NCBI RefSeq assembly: GCF_900156695.1
Contig: NZ_FTOM01000004.1
Span: 124,001-188,000 of the forward strand
DNA from: Phaeovulum vinaykumarii
GTDB taxonomy: Bacteria > Pseudomonadota > Alphaproteobacteria > Rhodobacterales > Rhodobacteraceae
Reading direction: 5' to 3'
DNA: 64,000 bases
The translations under genes and the position numbers were made by a program. Positions 38,700-46,589 of the stretch are shown here, in pieces (positions within the stretch are counted from its first letter, which is position 1; every line of letters starts with the position of its first letter). The notes under the pieces were generated by a model that saw only the letters and a list, made by a program, of their open reading frames with translations, made no database searches and was not told the origin of the DNA.

Positions 38700-38779
38700 G
38701 GTCCGGTCCAGTGTCCATCTGGGCCGGGCGAACTTCCTCCCTGTCAGACTGGCCGCGCTTTGAAGCGCGGTCTTTTTTT
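38700..38779 (+). ncRNA. Candidate small RNA with anti-Shine-Dalgarno segment
   Basis: A textbook terminator at 38753-38779 has no protein gene upstream on its strand, so an untranslated transcript must end there. TTGTTAA (38671-38677) and CCATAG (38688-38693) could form an RpoH-type promoter giving an RNA of about 80 nt. A first hairpin pairs CCGGTCC with GGGCCGG (G-U wobble), and TTCCTCCCT lies single-stranded before the terminator. This layout recalls the CUCCUCCC-bearing cuckoo (CcsR) RNAs of Rhodobacter. The exact 5' end is a guess. Confidence 0.45.
38753..38779 (+). terminator. Strong Rho-independent terminator
   Basis: CCGCGCTT (38753-38760) and AAGCGCGG (38763-38770) form a perfect 8-bp stem with a TG centre, followed by TC and seven T. 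Confidence 0.85.
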
Positions 38780-38808
38780 CCGAACCGAAGAGTCAGATTT
38801 GATTGCTG

Positions 38809-38837
38809 TTGACGCCACGCGCGGGGCTGGCTAGCGT
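38809..38837 (+). promoter_or_regulatory. Sigma70-type promoter of the second small RNA
   Basis: TTGACG at 38809-38814 and TAGCGT at 38832-38837 are separated by exactly 17 bp, with a predicted start near 38844. No open reading frame follows before the terminator at 38876-38906. Confidence 0.65.
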
Positions 38838-38843
38838 CTGCAC

Positions 38844-38907
38844 AGTCAAGAAGTCGGCAGTCCGACAGGGAGAAGACGAAAAAGGGTCGCTTTGCCGGCC
38901 CTTTTTC
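38844..38907 (+). ncRNA. Candidate small RNA with SD-like segment complementary to its neighbour
   Basis: Promoter and terminator bracket about 64 nt. A small hairpin pairs GTCGG (38853-38857) with CCGAC (38862-38866). AGGGAGAAGACG is then unpaired before an 11-bp terminator stem. Positions 38859-38875 are complementary to 38733-38750 of the upstream candidate, with one mismatch and one bulge, covering that RNA's TTCCTCCCT segment. A sponge or antagonist role is inferred. Confidence 0.55.
38876..38907 (+). terminator. Terminator of the second small RNA
   Basis: AAAAAGGGTCG (38879-38889) pairs with CGGCCCTTTTT (38896-38906), 11 bp with one G-U, around CTTTGC. The T-run is encoded in the stem and continues CTTTT. 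Confidence 0.8.
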
Positions 38908-39043
38908 TTTTGGCGGGCCCGCCGGTCACGGGTGTCGCGCCTTCAGCGGCGGCGGCAATCGCGCCGCGGCACGCGGCGGCCGCCCTGCCCGCGCGTCCTT
39001 GGGCAGCTTTCCGCACCCGCCCACGGGCACGGGTGTTTTGGCC

Positions 39044-39072
39044 CTGACAGCGCCGGGTCCGCGTGCTAAGGC
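39044..39072 (+). promoter_or_regulatory. Promoter of the IalB-family gene
   Basis: CTGACA (39044-39049) and TAAGGC (39067-39072) are separated by 17 bp. The predicted start near 39079 leaves a leader of about 28 nt with GGAAGGA before the ATG at 39107. Confidence 0.5.
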
Positions 39073-39106
39073 CATCTTCACCAAACGTTCCGAACGGAAG
39101 GACACC

Positions 39107-39784
39107 ATGGCAGAGTTTTCGAAACCCCTTGCGATCGCGCTGATGCTGGCCCTGACCGGAACCGCCCAGGCGCAGGATGCGGGTGCGCCGGCGGAAGACC
39201 AGGCGACCGCAGACGCCGAAACCGCCGCCCCCGAGGCCGCCCCGTCCGAGACCGCCGCGCCGGAAGTTGCGACCGAGGCCGCCCCCGCCGAAGCCGATCC
39301 GAACGCGCCCGGCACGCCCTATGTGGCCGAAACCAAAGGCGATTGGCAGGTGCAATGCGTGCGCACCGCCGATGGCAACGACCCCTGCCAGCTTTACCAG
39401 CTTCTCAATGACGAGGCCGGCAATTCCGTGGCCGAGATCAGCCTGTTCAACCTGCCGGGGGGCCAGCAGGCCGCGGCCGGCGCGACCATCGTCACCCCGC
39501 TCGAGACCTTGCTGACCCGCAACATCACCATGCGCGTCGACAATTCCGAACCCAAGGTCTATCCGTTCACCTTCTGCACCCGCGTGGGCTGTGTGGCGCG
39601 CATCGGCTTCACCCAGGCCGAGATCAACGGCTTCAAGCGCGGCAATGTCGCCACGCTGACCATCGTGCCGCTGGCCGCCCCCGACGAGAAAGTGGACCTC
39701 AAGGTCTCGCTGACCGGGTTCACCGCGGGCTTCGATGCGATCGTGGCCGCCAATGCCAAGGCGCAGCAACCCGCCCAGAACTGA
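39107..39784 (+). CDS. Invasion-associated locus B (IalB) family periplasmic protein
   Basis: This 225-residue secreted protein has a signal peptide (PLAIALMLALTGTAQAQ). An Ala/Glu/Pro-rich linker follows (about residues 23-65), then an IalB domain with GDWQVQCVRT, DPCQLYQLLND, VYPFTFCTRVGCVARIGFTQ and four cysteines likely paired in disulfides. IalB-like proteins are common in Rhodobacteraceae. The name comes from Bartonella, and no invasion role is implied. Good ribosome site before the ATG at 39107. Confidence 0.9.
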   Translation: MAEFSKPLAIALMLALTGTAQAQDAGAPAEDQATADAETAAPEAAPSETAAPEVATEAAPAEADPNAPGTPYVAETKGDWQVQCVRTADGNDPCQLYQLLNDEAGNSVAEISLFNLPGGQQAAAGATIVTPLETLLTRNITMRVDNSEPKVYPFTFCTRVGCVARIGFTQAEINGFKRGNVATLTIVPLAAPDEKVDLKVSLTGFTAGFDAIVAANAKAQQPAQN

Positions 39785-39827
39785 GCCTACAGAACCAGGC
39801 ACATGGGGCCACTGGCCCACACCCTGC

Positions 39828-39852
39828 GACACCGCCCCCTCGGGGCGGTGTC
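39828..39852. terminator. Terminator between the IalB gene and fabF
   Basis: GACACCGCCCC (39828-39838) and GGGGCGGTGTC (39842-39852) are perfect 11-bp arms with a CTC loop, between convergent genes. TTGCATT follows on the plus strand. Confidence 0.7.
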
Positions 39853-40043
39853 TTGCATTGGGGCGGGCGGCAGGGCGCAGAAAACCGTTTCCATTTGCGA
39901 AACAACGAATGGGAAACATTGCCCGCATTCCGCAGGCATTGTCCCCATTTCAGAAAGGGCGTGCGGCGAATCACCCGCGCCAAGGGTCGCGCAAGCGGGC
40001 ACGGCGTCACGCATATGCAGGGGCTTGCGTTCAGATCCGGGGT

Positions 40044-41252
40044 TCAGATGCGGCGCAGCGCCAGCACCGCGTTCAGCCCGCCAAAGGCAAAGGCGTTCGA
40101 GATCGCCACATCCACCCGCGCCTCGCGCGCGACATTCGGCACCACGTCCAGCGGGCATTCCGGGTCGGGCGTGCCATAGCCGATAGTGGGCGGCACGATG
40201 CCCTCGTTCAGCGCCAGGAGACAGGCGATCAGCTCGACCGCGCCGGTGCCCCCGATCAGATGGCCATGCATGGATTTGGTCGAGGACACCATGACCCGAT
40301 CGGCATGGGCGCCGAAGGCCCGCGCGATGGCGGCGCATTCGGTCTTGTCATTGGCCGCGGTGCCGGTGCCATGGGCGTTGATATAGCCGACATCGGCGGG
40401 GTCCAGCCCCGCATCGCGCAACGCCCCGGTGATGGCGCGTTCGGCGCCCTCGGCCGAGGGCATGACGATATCGCCCGCATCCGAACTCATGGCGAAACCC
40501 GCCACCTCGGCCAGGATCTCGGCGCCGCGGGCGCGGGCATGCTCAAGCTCCTCGAAGACGAAGACCCCCGCGCCCTCGCCCTGGACCATGCCGTTACGCT
40601 CGGCGCTGAAGGGGCGGCAGCCGTCCTTCGACATGACCCGCAGCCCTTCCCAGGCCTTGATCCCGCCAAAGCACAGCATGGATTCCGAGCCCCCCGCCAG
40701 CATCACATCCACCATGCCGGCGCGGATCATCTGCATCGCCAGACCCATGGCGTGGTTCGAGCTGGAACAGGCGGTCGCCACGCTGAACGACGGGCCCATC
40801 AGCCCGAATTCCATGCTGATATGGCTGGCGGCGGCGTTGTTCATCAGCTTGGGCACGACGAAGGGGTGAACGCGGTTCTTCCCTTCCTCGTAGACGGCGC
40901 GGTAGCTGTCGTCCGAGGTGCCAAGCCCGCCCCCGGCCGTGCCCATCACCACGCCCGCGCGCAGACCCGCCGCCCCGTCAAAGCGGATGCCGGCCTGGGC
41001 CACGGCCTCGCGCGCGGCGATCAGGCCGAATTGCGCAAAGCGGTCCAGCAGGCCCAGCTTCTGGCGGTCGAAATGCGCTGCCGGGTCAAAGTCGCGCACC
41101 TGCGCGCCGATGCGGATCGACAGGCGGTCGACATCACGGATATCGAGCGGACCGATCCCGCAGCGCCCCTCGGCCATGGCCTGTTTCGTTTCGGCAATGT
41201 CGCGCCCCAGCGCGTTGATACTGCCCGCTCCGGTGATGACGACGCGCCGCAT
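40044..41252 (-). CDS. fabF: Beta-ketoacyl-ACP synthase (FabF/KAS II type)
   Basis: This 402-residue condensing enzyme has the Cys-His-His triad: VATACSSSNHAMG (Cys), INAHGTGTAANDKTE (His) and STKSMHGHLIGGTGAVE (His). The ATG at 41252 is four bases after the acp stop codon; a TTG at 41264 is an alternative. The adjacent dedicated acyl carrier protein and lpxD suggest it elongates a special acyl chain, perhaps for lipid A, rather than serving bulk fatty acid synthesis. Confidence 0.9.
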   Translation of the reverse strand: MRRVVITGAGSINALGRDIAETKQAMAEGRCGIGPLDIRDVDRLSIRIGAQVRDFDPAAHFDRQKLGLLDRFAQFGLIAAREAVAQAGIRFDGAAGLRAGVVMGTAGGGLGTSDDSYRAVYEEGKNRVHPFVVPKLMNNAAASHISMEFGLMGPSFSVATACSSSNHAMGLAMQMIRAGMVDVMLAGGSESMLCFGGIKAWEGLRVMSKDGCRPFSAERNGMVQGEGAGVFVFEELEHARARGAEILAEVAGFAMSSDAGDIVMPSAEGAERAITGALRDAGLDPADVGYINAHGTGTAANDKTECAAIARAFGAHADRVMVSSTKSMHGHLIGGTGAVELIACLLALNEGIVPPTIGYGTPDPECPLDVVPNVAREARVDVAISNAFAFGGLNAVLALRRI

Positions 41253-41256
41253 GGGA

Positions 41257-41541
41257 TCAGGCAAAGGCCGCGCTGGCGCCCCCCTTGGCGGCGATCAGAT
41301 CCTCGACCGCGCGCACGACCGCGCCGACCGAGGTCAGGTCGATATCGTTGCGCTCGCCCTCGTTGGCATTGAACGGCACCGAGATATCAAAGGCTTCCTC
41401 GATGGCGAAGATGGTCTCGACCAGCCCCAGACTGTCGATGCCCAGGGACTCGAGCGTGGTCTCGGGCGTGACGTCGGCACGCTCGACGACAGCCTGTTCG
41501 GCAATGATGGCAATGATCCGGTCTTGCACGTTGGTCCCCAT
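41257..41541 (-). CDS. Acyl carrier protein (secondary type)
   Basis: This 94-residue ACP carries the phosphopantetheine serine in LGIDSLGLVETIFAIEEAFD. It is longer and more divergent than housekeeping AcpP, with an inserted NANEGERNDIDLTSVG and an Ala-rich tail. It lies between lpxD (14 bp) and fabF (4 bp) on the same strand, implying a dedicated carrier for that synthase. Relation to AcpXL or NodF is possible but not established. Confidence 0.88.
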   Translation of the reverse strand: MGTNVQDRIIAIIAEQAVVERADVTPETTLESLGIDSLGLVETIFAIEEAFDISVPFNANEGERNDIDLTSVGAVVRAVEDLIAAKGGASAAFA

Positions 41542-41555
41542 GATCCGATTCCCGT

Positions 41556-42647
41556 TCAGGCCTTTTCGCTCAGTTTTGCAACGGTTTCACGAAGCTCGGC
41601 CACGGTTGCGAACAAACGGCCCAGACGGCGGATGTTCTTCGTGGCCTCGATATGGCTGGTCATCTTGACCGCGGGCGAGCCCATCATCACCCGCCCCGCC
41701 GGCACGTTCGAGAAGACCTTGGTCGCGCCGGTGGCGATGACGTCATCGCCGATGAAGATGTTGTCCGACACGCCGACCTGCCCGGCCAGCACCACGCGGT
41801 CGCCGATCCGGGTGGATCCGGCAATGCCCACCTGCGCGCAGAACAGGCAGTCGCGCCCGACCAGCACGTTGTGGCCCACATGCACCATGTTGTCGAGCTT
41901 GGTCCCCGCGCCGATCACCGTGGCGCGGACGGTGCCGCGGTCCACCGTGGCATTGGCGCCCAGTTCGACATCATCGCCGATCTCGACCGTGCCCAGCGAA
42001 TGGATGCGGGTCCAGGATTGCGGGCGGATCTCCTCGCGCGAGCCCAGGGTTTCGCGGATCATCTCGATGCCGTTCTTTTCCGGCGTGACGAAGGAGAAGC
42101 CGTCGCCGCCGACCACGGCATTCGAATGGGCGATGAAACGCGCGCCGATCTGCACCCGGGCCCCGATGCGCACGCCCGGATGAAGCAGGCAATCCGCGCC
42201 GATCACCGCGCCCTCGGCCACCGAGACATGCGCGCCGATCCGCGCCCCCATGCCGATGCGCGCGCCGCGCCCGATCACGACAAAGGGACCGATGGCCGCG
42301 CCGATGCCGATCTCGGCGCCGGGGTCGATGACGGCGGTCGGGTGGATGCCCGGCGCGATCTCGGGGCCGGGATCGAAGGCGCGGCTCAGCCCGGCCATGG
42401 CCATGCGCGGGCGCGCCACGAAGATGGCGCCGGCCAGCCCAAGCCCCTGCCAATCCGCGCCCTCCCACAGGATGGCCGCGCGGGCGCCACCCCGCGACAG
42501 CCCGTCGGCATATTTCGGGTCCATCGCCAGGGCCAGCTGGTCGGCCCCGGCCGCGGCCGGCTCGGAAGCCCCGGTGATCGGCAGCGAGAGATCTCCCTCG
42601 GCATGCGCGCCCAGGGCCCTTGCGATATCGCCTAGCGTGTATTGCAT
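41556..42647 (-). CDS. lpxD: UDP-3-O-acylglucosamine N-acyltransferase
   Basis: This 363-residue LpxD adds the second acyl chain in lipid A synthesis. A uridine-binding N-domain (MQYTLGDIARALG) precedes a left-handed beta-helix of hexapeptide repeats from about residue 100 (GIHPTAVIDPGAEIGIGAAI, IGADCLLHPGVRIGA). DNMVHVGHNVLVG carries the catalytic His. The ATG at 42647 gives family length. First of the lpxD-acp-fabF set. Confidence 0.93.
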   Translation of the reverse strand: MQYTLGDIARALGAHAEGDLSLPITGASEPAAAGADQLALAMDPKYADGLSRGGARAAILWEGADWQGLGLAGAIFVARPRMAMAGLSRAFDPGPEIAPGIHPTAVIDPGAEIGIGAAIGPFVVIGRGARIGMGARIGAHVSVAEGAVIGADCLLHPGVRIGARVQIGARFIAHSNAVVGGDGFSFVTPEKNGIEMIRETLGSREEIRPQSWTRIHSLGTVEIGDDVELGANATVDRGTVRATVIGAGTKLDNMVHVGHNVLVGRDCLFCAQVGIAGSTRIGDRVVLAGQVGVSDNIFIGDDVIATGATKVFSNVPAGRVMMGSPAVKMTSHIEATKNIRRLGRLFATVAELRETVAKLSEKA

Positions 42648-42699
42648 CTGTCTGTCCGGTCCACCCCGAGCGCCATGACGGCGCCCCACGGACCCAGAT

Positions 42700-44424
42700 T
42701 TAACCCTGCACGGGCCGCAATTCCACCCCGGCCTTTCGCAGCGCCTCGAAAATGCGCCCGTCGCGGCCGTAGATGTCGCGCCGATAGCCGACATGGCCCC
42801 GCGCATCCGGCCAGGCGGTGAAATAGACCAGATGCACCGGCAGCGGCTTTTCCAGCTCGATCTTGCGCTCGCCGCCCGAATTCAGCGCGCGCTTGAACTC
42901 GCCCTCGGGGTCATCCGATTGCGCCGCCAGCAGCGCATAGGCCAGGTCGAACGGCCGGCCCACGCGGATGCAGCCATGCGAGAAGGCGCGCACTTCGCGC
43001 TGGAACAGCGACTTCGAAGGCGTGTCGTGCAGATAGATGTGATAGGGGTTGGGGAACATGAATTTCACCAGCCCCAGCGCATTGCCGCGCGACGGCGGCT
43101 GACGCATGGCAAAGGGGAAGGAGCGCGCGTTATAGGCGGCAAAGTCGATGGCCGAGCGCGGCACGACCCGGCCGCGGCGATCGATGACGTTGATATGCGA
43201 CGCCGCGTTGGGGTTGCGCTGCATCATCGGCAGGTATTCCTTGACCGTGATCGAGCGCGGCACGCTCCAGCTCGGGTTGACGATCATGTGCTCCATCTCG
43301 TCCGAGAATTCGGGGCTGCGGCGATCGGCCCGGTTCATCCCGATGACCACGACGGTCTCGAAGGTGGTGCGCCCGTGATCGACGATGCGGGCGGTGAAAT
43401 CGGGCAGGTTCACCCAGACATGGCGCGCGCCCAGATCGGTGCCGTTCATCCAGCGCATGCGTTCCAGCGCGACCAGAACTGCCTCGAGCCGGTCCTCGGG
43501 GCTGCGGTTGATCTCGGCCAGCGTGCCTTCGCCGGCCACACCATCGGGTTCAAGCCCCTGATCGCGCTGGAATTCCTGAACCGCGCGCTGGATGTCGGCG
43601 TCATAGACCGCGGTGGCCGAACGCCCCAGATAGCCCAGCGCCTGAAGCCGGTCGCGCAAGGCGACCACCGCCGCGCCGGTATCGCCGGGGCTGAGGCTGC
43701 GGGCCGAGACCTCGGGGCCCCAGCCGCCCGCCGCGATGGTGTGCAGAAGGTCCAGCCGCGCCTTCATCAGCCGCGCATATTGCCCCATGTCGGGCGCCAG
43801 CGCGCGCAGATAGTGATCGGGACGCTCGGCGCCGGCAAAGCCCGTGATCAGCGCCTGACGGTCAGGGCGATGCTGGTCGCGCTTGATCCCGTCATCCACC
43901 TTCTCGGCGTCCAGAACGCCCGAGCTGACGTCCTGGGCATAGGTCAGGAAGGCGCGCGACATCGCCACCTCGAGCCGGCCGCGCTGACGTTCCGAGGCAA
44001 TGGCGGCGAAGCGGCCGCGCAGCCCCGCGGCATCATAGCGGCCCGGCGGCAGGCCATGGTTCACCGCCCCGTCCAGCGCGGCCATCAGCGCGGCGCGACG
44101 CGGTGCATCCTCGGGCGCGGTCCACAAGGGGCGATAGTCGCGCGCGGCATAAAAGGCCGCCAGCGCCGGATCGGCGGCGGCATCCTCGGCCACCGCCTGG
44201 GTAAAGGCGCTGAGCGCAGGCGCGGCCACGCGCGCGCCCGGCGTGGTCATCTGCGCGGTGCTCACCATGGCCAGGCGGTCGTCCCCGCCTGCCGCCCCGA
44301 TCTGGCCCCCGATCTGCCCCCCGGACACGGCCTGCGCGACAGCCCCCCCCGACCAGAGCAGGGCAGCCAGCGACAGGCCGGCAAGAAGGGTCGGCGCGGG
44401 ACGGGATTTTCGGGCAACAGGCAT
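42700..44424 (-). CDS. Large L,D-transpeptidase (YcbB/LdtD type)
   Basis: This 574-residue periplasmic enzyme has a signal peptide (PTLLAGLSLAALLWSGGAVA) and an N-terminal helical domain. A peptidoglycan-binding motif is at about 250-310 (ALRDRLQALGYLG, VQEFQRDQGLEPDGVAG). The YkuD catalytic domain contains HDTPSKSLFQREVRAFSHGC, whose final cysteine is the nucleophile, followed by IRVGRPFDLA. It forms 3-3 cross-links in peptidoglycan. It lies upstream of lpxD on the same strand and is divergent from an M15-type peptidase, making an envelope-remodelling neighbourhood. Confidence 0.92.
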   Translation of the reverse strand: MPVARKSRPAPTLLAGLSLAALLWSGGAVAQAVSGGQIGGQIGAAGGDDRLAMVSTAQMTTPGARVAAPALSAFTQAVAEDAAADPALAAFYAARDYRPLWTAPEDAPRRAALMAALDGAVNHGLPPGRYDAAGLRGRFAAIASERQRGRLEVAMSRAFLTYAQDVSSGVLDAEKVDDGIKRDQHRPDRQALITGFAGAERPDHYLRALAPDMGQYARLMKARLDLLHTIAAGGWGPEVSARSLSPGDTGAAVVALRDRLQALGYLGRSATAVYDADIQRAVQEFQRDQGLEPDGVAGEGTLAEINRSPEDRLEAVLVALERMRWMNGTDLGARHVWVNLPDFTARIVDHGRTTFETVVVIGMNRADRRSPEFSDEMEHMIVNPSWSVPRSITVKEYLPMMQRNPNAASHINVIDRRGRVVPRSAIDFAAYNARSFPFAMRQPPSRGNALGLVKFMFPNPYHIYLHDTPSKSLFQREVRAFSHGCIRVGRPFDLAYALLAAQSDDPEGEFKRALNSGGERKIELEKPLPVHLVYFTAWPDARGHVGYRRDIYGRDGRIFEALRKAGVELRPVQG

Positions 44425-44845
44425 CGACGCAGGGACTCCGCAATACAAGAGACTGCCCCAGGGGCCGGCAGCGGCCGACGGGCGGGGCGACAGGGGGCAA
44501 GACTGCGCGTAACGTGCACGCACCGCGCAACTTAGCCAAGAGCAAGGTAAACACTTTCCCGCCAAACATCGGGATTGTGCCCCGCCCGCGTGCAGGATGC
44601 CTTCGCTTGATGCGGAAATGTCACATGGCAGGCAGGCCACACTGGCACAGCGAAAGCGGGATCGCGCCCGAAGAACCGCGGATTTAAGCAGCTTTTTGCC
44701 GATTGCCTTGACGCGCGCGAATGCGCAGTTGGCAGACGACTCGGTCTCGGCCATAACTTCGCCACGAACGGGGACGATCATCGTGGTTAAGCCGATGTTA
44801 ATTCGGCACCGAAGCAGCTGAGCGACGAAAGACAGGCGAACCAAC
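44425..44845. other. Divergent regulatory gap between L,D-transpeptidase and M15 peptidase
   Basis: These 421 non-coding bases are AT-richer toward the right end. They contain the CtrA-type box listed next and no recognisable gene. The promoter of the L,D-transpeptidase was not pinned down. Confidence 0.6.
44787..44801. promoter_or_regulatory. CtrA-type box upstream of the M15 peptidase
   Basis: TTAA-N7-TTAA at 44787-44801 is a full match to the CtrA core, ending 44 bp before the start codon. It could overlap the -35 region of a promoter with a short leader. Confidence 0.55.
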
Positions 44846-45406
44846 ATGAGTTTGACGACGATCTCGCGGCGTGGCCTTCTGGGCGCCTTCGCGGCTACGG
44901 CCGTGTGTGCCGCACCGACCATGAGCAACGCTTTCGGCATCCTGCGCGGGGCCGGCGATATCCGACGCATCCGCATGTATTCGGGCCGCACCGGCGAGAG
45001 CCTCGACACCGTCTACTGGATCGAGGGCGAATATATCCCCGAGGCGCTCAAGGAAATCACCTATTTCATGCGCGACTGGCGGACCGACACGCTCAAGACG
45101 ATCGACCCGCGCACCATCGACATCGCCGCCGCCTCGCATCGGCTGCTGGATGTCTCGGAGCCCTACATGATGTTGTCGGGCTATCGCTCGCCCCAAACCA
45201 ATGCGATGCTGCGGTCGCGCTCGCGCGGGGTGGCCAAGAATTCCCTGCACATGCGCGGCCAGGCCGCCGACCTGCGGCTGCGCTCGCGCAGCGTGTCGCA
45301 GATCTACAAGGCCGCCTCTGCCTGTAGCGCCGGCGGCGTCGGCAAATATTCGCGGTCGAACTTCGTGCATATGGATTGCGGCCCGGTCCGCACCTGGGGC
45401 CGCTGA
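44846..45406 (+). CDS. Tat-exported M15/DUF882 peptidoglycan peptidase (MepK/YcbK-like)
   Basis: This 186-residue protein has a twin-arginine signal (TISRRGLLGAFAATAV). The DUF882/M15 metal site is SLHMRGQAADLRL (His and Asp) with FVHMDCG (final His). YcbK/MepK of E. coli is an L,D-endopeptidase that cuts the 3-3 cross-links made by L,D-transpeptidases, and the divergent neighbour is such an enzyme. A CtrA box lies just upstream. Confidence 0.9.
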   Translation: MSLTTISRRGLLGAFAATAVCAAPTMSNAFGILRGAGDIRRIRMYSGRTGESLDTVYWIEGEYIPEALKEITYFMRDWRTDTLKTIDPRTIDIAAASHRLLDVSEPYMMLSGYRSPQTNAMLRSRSRGVAKNSLHMRGQAADLRLRSRSVSQIYKAASACSAGGVGKYSRSNFVHMDCGPVRTWGR

Positions 45407-45450
45407 GCCCAAGCCCCCGCGGCGCGGGACAGCCATCTGACAGGACGCGA

Positions 45451-45480
45451 AAAGGGCCGCACCTCCGGGTGCGGCCCTTT
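45451..45480. terminator. Bidirectional terminator between the M15 peptidase and nusB
   Basis: AAAGGGCCGCACC (45451-45463) and GGTGCGGCCCTTT (45468-45480) form a perfect 13-bp stem with a 4-nt loop between convergent genes. Confidence 0.85.
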
Positions 45481-45546
45481 CGTTTCGTGGAACTCTCGTT
45501 CCGGCGCCACCGTCGGCGCGCCCCCCGCGCCCGGATCGGCCCCGGT

Positions 45547-46038
45547 TCAGAACGCTTCGGGGCGCATCTCATGCGCCATGTGGTCCAGCACGGCATTGAC
45601 CAGCGCGGGTTCCTTGCCTTCGGGGAAGAAGGCGCGCGCCACGTCCACATATTCGGTGATGACGACCCGCGGCGGGGTCTTGGGGTTCTGAAGCTCGGCC
45701 CCCGCAGCACGGAAGAGCGCGCGCAACACCGGGTCGATCCGGTCGATCGGCCAGCGCGCGACCAGCGCCCGGTCGGTCGCCTGGTCGATGCGGGCCTGCC
45801 ACATCACCGCATCGTCCAGCACGGTGCGGAACAGATCGGCGTCGCCTTCGGCCATTTCCGCGCCATCATAGACCGCGCCGAAGCGATGCGTCTCGAATTC
45901 GGCGCGCACGCGCTCGACCGCCTGGCCGGCGGCCTCCATCTGGAAAAGCGCCTGCACCGCGTAAAGGCGGGCGGCCGATTTCATCTGCCGCTTTTCCTCG
46001 CGCGAGGGTTTGCGCGGACGGTCTTCGGTGTCGGTCAT
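45547..46038 (-). CDS. nusB: Transcription antitermination factor NusB
   Basis: This 163-residue all-helical protein joins NusE (S10) in antitermination complexes on rRNA operons. SAARLYAVQALFQMEAAGQA, LVARWPIDRIDPVLRALFRA, PPRVVITEYVDVAR and KEPALVNAVLDHMAHEM follow the family. The ATG at 46038 overlaps the ribH stop codon by four bases. Last gene of the riboflavin operon, a common arrangement. Confidence 0.94.
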   Translation of the reverse strand: MTDTEDRPRKPSREEKRQMKSAARLYAVQALFQMEAAGQAVERVRAEFETHRFGAVYDGAEMAEGDADLFRTVLDDAVMWQARIDQATDRALVARWPIDRIDPVLRALFRAAGAELQNPKTPPRVVITEYVDVARAFFPEGKEPALVNAVLDHMAHEMRPEAF

Positions 46039-46586
46039 GCGGTGTCCTTTCCGCCCTGTTCGCCCGCGATGCGGAACGGCTCGCCCGTGGGGCGGAAGCC
46101 GATGCCCTTGGTCTTGCGCGACCAGCGCCGCGACAGCGCCACCAGATGCAGCGCCGCCGCCGCCGCGCCGCCGCCCTTGTTCTGGCCGTCGGGATCGGCG
46201 CGGACCTCGGCCTGGGCGCGGTTTTCCACCGTCAGGATGCCGTTGCCGATGCACACCCCCTCAAGGCCCATCAGGCTGAGCGCGCGCGAACTGTCGTTGC
46301 ACACCGTGTCGTAATGGGTCGTCTCGCCGCGGATCACGCAGCCCAGCGCGACGAAGCCGTCGTAATCGGCCATGCGCGCGGCCATGGCGATGGCGCTCGG
46401 CACCTCGAGCGCGCCGGGCACATCGACGCGCTCGACCTGCGCGCCCGCGGCCTCGGCCACGGCGCGCGCGCCGCGCACCAGGTTCTCGGCAATGTCGAGA
46501 TAATAGGGCGCCACGACGATCAGCAGCCGCACGGGCCGGTCAAACGCGGGCAGCGGCAGGATGTGATGAGTTTCGGCTCCGGCCAT
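46035..46586 (-). CDS. ribH: 6,7-dimethyl-8-ribityllumazine synthase
   Basis: This 183-residue lumazine synthase condenses the ribityl uracil with the butanone phosphate made by RibB. VPGALEVPSAIAMAARM, VALGCVIRGETTHYDTVCND and the IGNGILTVENRAQAEVRADP block contain the active site. A charged C-terminal extension of about 25 residues (KTKGIGFRPTGEPF) exceeds the usual 155-residue length and seems typical of this bacterial group. Confidence 0.94.
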   Translation of the reverse strand: MAGAETHHILPLPAFDRPVRLLIVVAPYYLDIAENLVRGARAVAEAAGAQVERVDVPGALEVPSAIAMAARMADYDGFVALGCVIRGETTHYDTVCNDSSRALSLMGLEGVCIGNGILTVENRAQAEVRADPDGQNKGGGAAAAALHLVALSRRWSRKTKGIGFRPTGEPFRIAGEQGGKDTA

Positions 46587-46589
46587 GGG

